Shown one piece after another: positions 6,827 to 12,112 of a stretch of DNA of 12,112 nucleotides. This DNA comes from Anaerolineales bacterium (GTDB taxonomy: Bacteria > Chloroflexota > Anaerolineae > Anaerolineales > E44-bin32). The position numbers and the translations under genes are program-made. Where the stretch lies: assembly GCA_011772595.1 (NCBI GenBank), contig WVZH01000432.1, forward strand, positions 82,714 through 94,825, given 5' to 3'. Each line of letters opens with the position of its first letter. Position 1 is the stretch's first letter. The notes beneath the pieces were generated by a model. That model was not told the origin of the DNA, ran no database searches, and saw only the letters and a program-made list of their open reading frames with translations.

Positions 6827-7738
6827 TTATTGTCGGAGATTAGCCAATTGCCTAAAGAGCTCTTTCTCCTGTTCGGACAAGTCTTTCGGGACGGATATTA
6901 TTACGCTCGCATATAGGTCGCCATGCTTGGAAGGTTTTCGGAGATTGGGCATCCCCTGACCTTTCAATCGGAAGGTCTGGCCTGGCTGGCTCCCCGGTGG
7001 TATGGTGAGGACGAGATCACCTTGCGGCGTGGGTACTCGGGCTTCGCCGCCCAATACGGCCGTGTATAACCCGACGGTGATTGCAACGTGCAGGTCGTCC
7101 CCAATTCGCTCGAAACGAGCATCGGGATCTACATTCACGATCAAGTACAAGTCTCCCTTCGAAAGCTGGCCGGTCTCACCCTGGCTGGAGATGCGGATCT
7201 TTGTCCCGGTTTTCGCGCCTGGCGGTATTTTTACCTCCAACCTTTGTGTGTCGCGTTGCACGACTCGTGTCGTGCCTTTGTAGGCTTCGGCCAGACTGAT
7301 GCGCAAAGGGTGCTCGATGTCGCGCCCCCGGCTTGTCATCGAGGGTGAGTAAGGTCGACCTCTCGACGGCATGTCTCCGAAGATGGCGTCGAAAAAATCC
7401 GAGAAACCGCCAAACAAGTCCCCTAAATCGCCGACCTCTACCCGCACACCATCCGACGCGCCACCCATCCACTGTGACCAGTTGAATCCTCCCGGTTGGC
7501 CACCCATTCGCTCCCAGGCTTTGTAAGATGCGCCAAGCTGGTCGTACTTGATGCGCTTGGCTGGATCGCCTAACACCTCGTAAGCTTCGTTGATTTCCTT
7601 AAAGCGGTCTTCCGCCTCCTTGTTTGGGTTCCTGTCGGGGTGACATTCCAGAGCCAACTTTCTGTAGGCGCGTTTGATCTCCTCTTCCGAGGCACTACGT
7701 TCTACGCCAAGAATCTTGTAGTAATCTTTGTACTCCAT
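6827..7738 (-). CDS. DnaJ-class co-chaperone lacking the zinc-finger domain (CbpA-like)
   Basis: A 303-residue J-domain protein that stimulates Hsp70 (DnaK) ATPase and delivers unfolded clients in the cytoplasm. The J domain (about 4-67) contains H33-P34-D35, the motif needed for DnaK contact. A Gly/Phe-rich linker follows (about 79-122) with [14 protein letters not shown]. Two C-terminal beta domains (about 138-285) include the I-P-P-G-A-K-T-G and I-P-P-G-S-Q-P-G repeats. No CxxCxGxG repeats are present, so this is a type II protein of the CbpA kind rather than classical DnaJ; dnaK and grpE are not nearby. I place the start at 7738: GGTGA lies 7 bases before it, and the predicted promoter would begin transcription near 7755, leaving the upstream ATG at 7756 outside the message. 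Confidence 0.95.
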   Translation of the reverse strand: MEYKDYYKILGVERSASEEEIKRAYRKLALECHPDRNPNKEAEDRFKEINEAYEVLGDPAKRIKYDQLGASYKAWERMGGQPGGFNWSQWMGGASDGVRVEVGDLGDLFGGFSDFFDAIFGDMPSRGRPYSPSMTSRGRDIEHPLRISLAEAYKGTTRVVQRDTQRLEVKIPPGAKTGTKIRISSQGETGQLSKGDLYLIVNVDPDARFERIGDDLHVAITVGLYTAVLGGEARVPTPQGDLVLTIPPGSQPGQTFRLKGQGMPNLRKPSKHGDLYASVIISVPKDLSEQEKELFRQLANLRQ

Positions 7739-7761
7739 CGTTCTTTCACCCTTCATCTTGG

Positions 7762-7791
7762 ATTCTAAGGTCCGCCGAGAAAGTGAGTCAA
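7762..7791 (-). promoter_or_regulatory. Promoter of the dnaJ-htrA-release factor gene set
   Basis: Read on the - strand, TTGACT (7791-7786) is separated by 18 bases from TAGAAT (7767-7762). Each hexamer matches the sigma-70-type consensus at five of six positions. Transcription would start near 7755, about 17 bases before the dnaJ ATG at 7738. The -10 lies inside a 9-base sequence (GGATTCTAA, 7760-7768) repeated at 7814-7822, which could be an operator. No CIRCE element is seen. Confidence 0.6.
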
Positions 7792-7974
7792 GATGTGCTG
7801 GGTGAATCTAATGGGATTCTAACAGGCGAGAAGGGGGAAATGATGATGAAATCGTTTATTTCCGGATGCGAGAACTGAAATGGGCACCGTAAACGGATTG
7901 TCGTGGTGGGCAGTGGCTTGGATCGAGACAATGTTGTGTTCTGGTTTATCGGTAAAATCTACCCTCGCGGATCG

Positions 7975-8000
7975 CAGAGACGATGTATGCGACGTCTCTG
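7975..8000. repeat. Inverted repeat in the divergent intergenic region
   Basis: A perfect 8-base inverted repeat, CAGAGACG at 7975-7982 and CGTCTCTG at 7993-8000, with a 10-base spacer. The following ATTCTATT is too poor in T for a confident terminator. It lies about 65 bases before the receiver-GAF promoter and could be a protein-binding site. The rest of the divergent region (7792-7974 and 8001-8062) shows no gene. Confidence 0.4.
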
Positions 8001-8062
8001 ATTCTATTCCAATCGTGGCTTGATTAAGGCCAGGAAAGCGACTCCCCCCGAAAATTCATCCG

Positions 8063-8071
8063 TGCTATCAT
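8063..8071 (+). promoter_or_regulatory. Extended -10 promoter of the receiver-GAF gene, likely leaderless
   Basis: TGC-TATCAT (8063-8071) is an extended -10 element whose last base lies 6 bases before the ATG at 8078. There is no recognisable -35 and no Shine-Dalgarno sequence in the preceding 30 bases. Transcription would start at or near the A of the start codon. Confidence 0.5.
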
Positions 8072-8077
8072 ACGAAC

Positions 8078-9262
8078 ATGGCTGCAGTTCCGAAACTCGA
8101 GAGAGTGCTGGTTGTAGATGAAGATGTGGACGTGCTGGACCTGCTTGAGCGGCAGGTTCTTGAGCCTCTCGGCTATGAGGTGGCCAGCGCGAACGATGCG
8201 GCGTCGGCAATTCAACAAGCGTTGACTTTCGCGCCGGATTTAATTATCGCTAGTCTTACGTTGCCGGGATTGAGCGGCAAGGATCTTCTGGTTGCGTTAC
8301 GCTCCCAAGGTATAGACCTGCCAACCCTCGTTATGGCTCATGAAGGAATGGAAGCGGATGCCATTCAGGCTTTTCGCTTAGGCGCAAGCGACTACCTGGT
8401 GAAACCGCTTCGAGAGGCGGAAGTTGTCACGGCTGTGGAGCGGGCAATCCACGAGACACGCTTGCGACAAGAACGCGGGCGACTCGCCCAACAACTCGCA
8501 GATAGCAATCGACAACTCGAAAGGCGTGTGCGCGAATTAACCACGTTGTTCGGCATCGGTAAAACAGTGACCTCAACAACAAATCAAAGCCAACTGTTCA
8601 ACAAGCTCATGGAGGGAAGCTTGTATGTCACCGAGGCCGATATGGGCTGGATATTACTTGAGGAGGAGGCGAGCGAGCAACTCCTGCTTCGCTCACACAG
8701 CAACATGCCGCCGGCGATCGCCAGCAAGCTACATCAACCCTGGGAGGATGGCGTCAGTGCGCTAGTGATGCTCTCGGGTGAGGCTTTAGCGATTGACGGT
8801 GAGGGGCTTTCGCAGTTCAAGATCGCAAAATTGGTGCAAGCCGTATTGATCGCACCCATTAAAGTGCGCGATAAACCCATCGGGGTGATCGCCGTCGCTC
8901 GTCAAAAGGGCCGACCATTTTCCGATCGCGATCAGGCAATGCTGGAAGCTGTGGCTGATTATGCATCAATCTCGCTTGTCAACGTCAGACTCTTCCAAGC
9001 GTTGGAAGCCAGGGCGTTCAAATTACAGCAGGTCGTTGGCGAGGCGGACATTGACGCACAGGCTCGTGCTGAATGGCGTTCGGAGTTGGATCGGGGATTA
9101 CGCGCCGCGCGAGCACAGATCATAACTTTAATCGAAGGGACAGAAGACGAAGACACGCTCGAGGGTCTGAAGATCGTAGATGAAGTCCTGGCGGCGATCA
9201 TCAAGCAGGTAGCCAGTGCAACAGACATGGATACGGGTGAGTTGGTCTCACTCAAGGAATAA
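8078..9262 (+). CDS. Receiver-GAF signalling protein with a degenerate (pseudo) receiver
   Basis: A 394-residue soluble signalling protein. Residues about 7-122 are a response-regulator receiver fold. The acidic pair D14-E15 and K109 (L-V-K-P) are kept, but the phosphoacceptor aspartate is replaced by S59 (P-D-L-I-I-A-S-L-T-L-P) and the switch Thr/Ser by A87. It therefore probably cannot accept phosphate from Asp chemistry and may act as a docking domain. A coiled linker (about 124-155) leads to a GAF domain (about 168-305) opening with I-G-K-T-V-T-S. The same segment begins the GAF of the next protein (I-G-R-T-V-T-S), which points to shared ancestry. The C-terminal tail (about 306-394) is helical, charged and lacks any kinase or DNA-binding motif. 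The next gene starts 88 bases later with its own promoter. Partner and signal are unknown. Confidence 0.9.
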   Translation: MAAVPKLERVLVVDEDVDVLDLLERQVLEPLGYEVASANDAASAIQQALTFAPDLIIASLTLPGLSGKDLLVALRSQGIDLPTLVMAHEGMEADAIQAFRLGASDYLVKPLREAEVVTAVERAIHETRLRQERGRLAQQLADSNRQLERRVRELTTLFGIGKTVTSTTNQSQLFNKLMEGSLYVTEADMGWILLEEEASEQLLLRSHSNMPPAIASKLHQPWEDGVSALVMLSGEALAIDGEGLSQFKIAKLVQAVLIAPIKVRDKPIGVIAVARQKGRPFSDRDQAMLEAVADYASISLVNVRLFQALEARAFKLQQVVGEADIDAQARAEWRSELDRGLRAARAQIITLIEGTEDEDTLEGLKIVDEVLAAIIKQVASATDMDTGELVSLKE

Positions 9263-9288
9263 CCGAGCAGTGTTTGACCGCCCCAAAT

Positions 9289-9318
9289 CGCCGAAAGTCC
9301 TATTTTGGGACGGCGGCG
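9289..9318 (+). repeat. Hairpin between the two signalling genes
   Basis: CGCCG (9289-9293) and GTCC (9297-9300) can pair with GGAC (9308-9311) and CGGCG (9314-9318), leaving AAA and GG as an internal loop. It overlaps the suggested -35 of the kinase promoter. No T-run follows, so it is not a normal terminator. Confidence 0.35.
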
Positions 9319-9332
9319 GGCTATGTTACGAT
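9305..9332 (+). promoter_or_regulatory. Promoter of the REC-GAF-PAS histidine kinase gene
   Basis: TTGGGA (9305-9310), a 16-base spacer, and TACGAT (9327-9332) preceded by TG-T as an extended -10. The start point would fall near 9339, about 12 bases before the ATG at 9351. That leader has no clear Shine-Dalgarno sequence (only GAG next to the ATG). Confidence 0.45.
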
Positions 9333-9350
9333 CACGGGTAGCGTATCGAG

Positions 9351-11285
9351 ATGAGTAAAACATTGATTCTTATCGTTGACGATAGTGAAGATATTCGTGT
9401 CGTCATTGAGGAAAACATCCTTGTGCCGGCCGGATATGAAGTGAAGACTGTCGGTGATGGTCTGTCTGCGCTCACAGTGGCTCATGAGTTGGAACCGGAC
9501 TTGGTGATTACCGACAACCAGATGCCGAATCTGACGGGGATCGAGTTGATACGCCGGCTCCATCGAGATAAACCTCACATCCCTATAATCTTAATGACAA
9601 GTGAGGGTTCAGAATCTTTGGCTGTCGATGCAATGCGCGCAGGGGCGAGCGATTACTTGACGAAGCCCTTCGAAGCGGAGCAAATGTTGCAGGCCATCGA
9701 GCGAGCTTTGAACCCAGAAGAACAGTCGGAAAACGATAAGGAAAATACTCAATCCGCAGCTCAATCCGAGGAGGAGACGAAATCGGATGACGTGGAACGC
9801 CGCATCCAAGAACTCGAGGCACTGTCGATGATCGGCCGCACAGTCACCTCCATGTTGGAGCTTGATGAAGTGCTCACCACAGTTGTGGAGGCGGCGGTGC
9901 GTTTGTCTGGCGCCGAGGAGGGAAGTCTGCTGCTGCTGGAGGAAGAAACCGGCGAGCTGTATATGCGTGCTTCCAAAAACTTCGACGAAGAGTTCGCGAC
10001 CGCGTTTCGGTTGCACACACAGGACTCTCTGGCTGGGAAGGTGATCGCGACAGGGGAACCAATCATGCTCGACGAATCCACGCCAAAGAAGATCAAGACC
10101 TCCTATCTCGTCCATTCTCTCATTTACGTGCCCCTACAGGTGAGAGGAAGGGTCATCGGTGTATTGGGTGTGGATAATCGTAAGGCGGGCAGGGTTTTGA
10201 CAGATCATGATTTGACGGTGATGATGGCAATGGCCGACTACGCCGCAATCGCTATTGAGAACGCACGCCTGTTTATGCGTTCCGAAGTGGAGCGCATCCA
10301 ACTCGACGCCATTCTCAGACAAATCGAAAACGGTGTCATCATCGTGGATCCTGAGAATCGCGTTCGCCTGATCAACCGTGCGGCGAAAGAAGCTTTTAGT
10401 ATTGAGGGGGAGTTCCTTGGTAAGTCAGTGGTTGAAGCCTTCGAGGAACCTAAGCTGCTAGCGTTGTTGCGTAGCGTAGGGAAAGTCCCAAGGCAGGAGG
10501 AAATCGAGGTCACAGACGGGCGTTTTTTCAACGCGCAGCGGACTCCGATTGAGGAAGTCGGCCAGGCGATCGTGATGCACAATATCACGCACCTGAAAAG
10601 CCTCGATCGCATTAAATCTGAATTTGTAACCACCGTCTCGCATGACCTTCGTTCTCCGCTGACTGCAATCCTTGGTTATGTCGAGCTGATTGAGCGAGCT
10701 GGCACCCTGAACGATCAACAGGAAGAGTTTGTACGCCGTGTTCGCCTCAGTGTGCAACAAATCACCGATCTGGTAACCGATCTTCTGGATCTGGGACGCA
10801 TCGAAGCGGGTCTGGATATCGCACGGGAGAGTACGCCCATCGGAGTTTTGGCTCGCTACGCGGTCGAGAGTTTGCGAGGGGTGGCGGAGCGCAAGGGGGT
10901 AAAACTTGAGGCCAACCTTCCTGAGGAGTTGCCGCTTGTCAATGGGGATCCCATCCGTTTGAGGCAAATGATTGGTAATTTGCTTGATAATGCCATTAAA
11001 TACACACAGGAAGATGGCTTGGTGAGCATCGAAGCCGAAGCGGAGGGAGAGCAGGTCATTTTAAGGGTGAGCGATACAGGTCCAGGAATCCCTCCTGCGG
11101 ATCAGCCGTATTTATTCGATAAATTCTTTCGCGCCAGCAATATCCCTGACGACATGCCCGGCACCGGATTGGGTTTATCGATCGTCAAATCGATCGTCGA
11201 TAATCACGGGGGCAGAATTTGGGTCGACTCCAAGTTAGGTGAGGGTACTGTCTTTACAGTTGTTTTGCTTGCGGGTGATAATTGA
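9351..11285 (+). CDS. Soluble hybrid sensor kinase: REC-GAF-PAS-HisKA-HATPase
   Basis: A 644-residue histidine kinase without membrane segments, so it should sense cytoplasmic cues or take input from another kinase. Domains in order: an intact receiver (about 4-118) with D10-D11, phosphoacceptor D55 (V-I-T-D-N-Q-M-P), T83 and K105; an acidic Gln/Glu/Ser-rich linker (about 121-148); GAF (about 168-306); PAS (about 315-415); HisKA with H431 in S-H-D-L-R-S-P-L; and a HATPase domain with N543 and N547 (N box), D575-T-G-P-G-I (G1), F-D-K-F-F-R (F box) and G-T-G-L-G-L-S at 604-610 (G2). All catalytic residues are present. The receiver lies at the N-terminus rather than after the kinase, the arrangement seen in kinases that are themselves phosphorylation targets. 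No DNA-binding partner lies nearby. The preceding receiver-GAF gene is its likely functional partner. Confidence 0.95.
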   Translation: MSKTLILIVDDSEDIRVVIEENILVPAGYEVKTVGDGLSALTVAHELEPDLVITDNQMPNLTGIELIRRLHRDKPHIPIILMTSEGSESLAVDAMRAGASDYLTKPFEAEQMLQAIERALNPEEQSENDKENTQSAAQSEEETKSDDVERRIQELEALSMIGRTVTSMLELDEVLTTVVEAAVRLSGAEEGSLLLLEEETGELYMRASKNFDEEFATAFRLHTQDSLAGKVIATGEPIMLDESTPKKIKTSYLVHSLIYVPLQVRGRVIGVLGVDNRKAGRVLTDHDLTVMMAMADYAAIAIENARLFMRSEVERIQLDAILRQIENGVIIVDPENRVRLINRAAKEAFSIEGEFLGKSVVEAFEEPKLLALLRSVGKVPRQEEIEVTDGRFFNAQRTPIEEVGQAIVMHNITHLKSLDRIKSEFVTTVSHDLRSPLTAILGYVELIERAGTLNDQQEEFVRRVRLSVQQITDLVTDLLDLGRIEAGLDIARESTPIGVLARYAVESLRGVAERKGVKLEANLPEELPLVNGDPIRLRQMIGNLLDNAIKYTQEDGLVSIEAEAEGEQVILRVSDTGPGIPPADQPYLFDKFFRASNIPDDMPGTGLGLSIVKSIVDNHGGRIWVDSKLGEGTVFTVVLLAGDN

Positions 11286-11310
11286 AAACAAGATCGGGGA
11301 GGTGTCAGGA

Positions 11311-11349
11311 GATTGGAGGCCGTCGCCGCGATATATGCGGAGACCAATC
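11311..11349 (+). repeat. Bulged stem-loop downstream of the kinase gene
   Basis: GATTGG (11311-11316) pairs with CCAATC (11344-11349), and inside it CCGC (11326-11329) pairs with GCGG (11337-11340). It is the first of three hairpins in the 3' region of the kinase transcript. Confidence 0.35.
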
Positions 11350-11385
11350 TACTATCTAATTCGCGCACGCTATGGACGTCAGAAA

Positions 11386-11436
11386 AGAACAAGTTGCGCG
11401 CCGTCGAATCGAATTCGGCTGCGCGCCTTCTTCTTT
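11386..11436 (+). terminator. Terminator after the kinase gene
   Basis: GCGCGC (11396-11401) and GTCGAA (11403-11408) pair with TTCGGC (11414-11419) and GCGCGC (11421-11426) around the loop TCGAA, with one mismatch and one G-U pair. CTTCTTCTTT follows. The A-rich sequence before the stem can pair with that tail, so the structure could also work in reverse. Confidence 0.7.
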
Positions 11437-11449
11437 GTAGGAAAACGAT

Positions 11450-11490
11450 GCCTCCGCCGGGGGGGTGAGTGGGTACCCGGCGGAGGCTTT
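11450..11490 (+). terminator. Second strong hairpin, possible terminator
   Basis: A perfect 12-base GC-rich inverted repeat, GCCTCCGCCGGG at 11450-11461 and CCCGGCGGAGGC at 11476-11487, with a 14-base loop. Only TTT follows, so termination may be partial. It lies just before a near-perfect Shine-Dalgarno sequence and could instead be a leader structure. Confidence 0.5.
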
Positions 11491-11510
11491 CGCCAAAGGA
11501 GGAGACAGCG

Positions 11511-11594
11511 ATGAGCGTTGGGTTGCCCCTTCTCTCGTCTCCGAGCGTTATAATACTTTCAGTCCGATGGGTGATCAATTGTAGATGGTCATAG
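11511..11594 (+). CDS. Possible 27-residue hydrophobic peptide
   Basis: A short open frame whose ATG is 8 bases after AAAGGAGG (11495-11502), the best Shine-Dalgarno match in the window. It would encode a peptide with a hydrophobic, Ser-rich sequence beginning M-S-V-G-L-P-L-L. No known family is recognised. Against it, a perfect TATAAT lies within the frame, so this stretch may simply be promoter DNA. It could also be a leader peptide for the exonuclease gene 63 bases downstream. Confidence 0.25.
   Translation: MSVGLPLLSSPSVIILSVRWVINCRWS
11549..11554 (+). promoter_or_regulatory. -10 element of the exonuclease gene
   Basis: A perfect TATAAT, 103 bases before the start codon at 11658. The -35 is uncertain; TTGCCC at 11523-11528 is present but at a long spacing of 20 bases. 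Confidence 0.45.
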
Positions 11595-11657
11595 GCCTGA
11601 GGTGACTTTTCTCCAACGTGATTCAGACCATCGTAGTCAAAACTGGTGAAACTCGTA

Positions 11658-12112
11658 ATGAGCGAGGAAGAACTTCGTCGTCGGCTGCAACGAATGGGTC
11701 GAGGCCGACGCAAAGCCCAAGTTCGGAAATCCATCCCGTTGATTCGCCAGGGTTTACCTCCTGGAGATGAAATCGAAACGCCCTATGGCTCGGCGTTTTT
11801 GATCGAGGATAGGTACCCTCTCGATTACCAGCACGGTGCGGACTCGCTAGCACGCCTACTCGAATTCGAGGGTGCGCTAGCTGCGGAAGTCGTTCGTCAA
11901 CCTGGTCTGGAAGGGGTGCCGCTACATCGCATGGCGTTTCTGGACACCGAAACTACGGGCTTGGTCGGAGGGGCGGGTACGATTGTATTCCTTGTGGGTG
12001 TGGGAGCTTTCACCGAGGGTACGTTTCGTCTCAGGCAGTACTTTCTACGTGACCCGGGCGAGGAGAGTAGCCTGCTGCATGCCCTTCAGGAAGACCTTGA
12101 AACAGCTGCCGG
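11658..12112 (+). CDS. YprB-type RNase H-like 3'-5' exonuclease, cut by window end
   Basis: The first 151 residues of a protein that continues past the window. A basic N-terminal stretch (about 7-33) is followed by the start of an RNase H-like exonuclease domain at about residue 93: F-L-D-T-E-T-T-G-L with D95 and E97. These are the first two acidic metal ligands of DEDD-type nucleases. The following G-G-A-G-T-I-V-F-L-V-G-V-G and the R-Q-Y-F-L-R-D-P segment are typical of the YprB/RNase_H_2 group. The remaining catalytic acidic residues lie outside the window. GGTGA lies 8 bases before the ATG. Reaction and family are well supported; the biological substrate of these proteins is not well defined. 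Confidence 0.85.
   Translation, partial: MSEEELRRRLQRMGRGRRKAQVRKSIPLIRQGLPPGDEIETPYGSAFLIEDRYPLDYQHGADSLARLLEFEGALAAEVVRQPGLEGVPLHRMAFLDTETTGLVGGAGTIVFLVGVGAFTEGTFRLRQYFLRDPGEESSLLHALQEDLETAA

Noticed and set aside
309..7756. A CIRCE operator (HrcA site) near Hsp20 or dnaJ.
   Set aside because: I searched for TTAGCACTC-N9-GAGTGCTAA by eye in both promoter regions and did not find it.
9274..9306. TTGACC (9274-9279) as the -35 of the kinase promoter.
   Set aside because: No acceptable -10 lies 16-18 bases downstream; the nearest candidate, TATTTT, is 21 bases away.
11307..11514. A + strand Arg-rich frame spanning the spacer after the kinase gene.
   Set aside because: It runs through two strong hairpins and has the biased composition of GC-rich non-coding DNA. 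Its end overlaps the ribosome site of another frame.

Overview
The window reads as ordinary bacterial chromosome of moderate GC, probably from the phylum Chloroflexota (Anaerolineae-like). That assignment is an inference from gene content: an eRF1-related bacterial release factor with a zinc ribbon, a lipoprotein-type HtrA protease, GAF-rich receiver/kinase proteins, and a YprB-type RNase H-like exonuclease. I see no tRNA, rRNA, CRISPR array, transposase or phage gene.

Layout. Positions 1-308 are non-coding, with one dispersed-repeat-like segment and the leader of a small heat-shock protein gene (Hsp20, 309-698, +) that ends at a clear terminator. About 630 bases follow with no convincing gene. 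Next is a tight three-gene + strand operon (1386-3734) of single-pass membrane proteins with long coiled coils. The first carries a cytoplasmic helix-hairpin-helix domain; the second and third look like paralogues of each other. A two-way terminator (3761-3800) separates this operon from a converging - strand set: dnaJ-like co-chaperone (7738-6827), HtrA-like serine protease (6730-5534), eRF1/Vms1-like release factor (5480-4374) and a zinc-ribbon NUDIX hydrolase (4302-3814). A good promoter (TTGACT-N18-TAGAAT) stands just upstream of dnaJ.

A 340-base divergent intergenic region then leads to two + strand signalling genes: a receiver-GAF protein whose receiver has lost its phosphoacceptor aspartate (8078-9262), and a soluble REC-GAF-PAS-histidine kinase with all catalytic motifs intact (9351-11285). 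Both appear to have extended -10 promoters very close to the ATG and no Shine-Dalgarno sequence, so leaderless or near-leaderless transcription is likely. The kinase gene is followed by several hairpins. The window ends inside a YprB-type exonuclease gene (11658 to the edge).

How the parts fit. Hsp20, DnaJ, HtrA and the release factor together form a protein quality-control neighbourhood: aggregate holding, Hsp70 targeting, envelope proteolysis and possibly rescue of stalled peptidyl-tRNA. The two signalling proteins look like partners in a cytoplasmic relay with no DNA-binding output in view. The membrane coiled-coil operon has no function I can name and is, with the pseudo-receiver, the best candidate for something not yet described.
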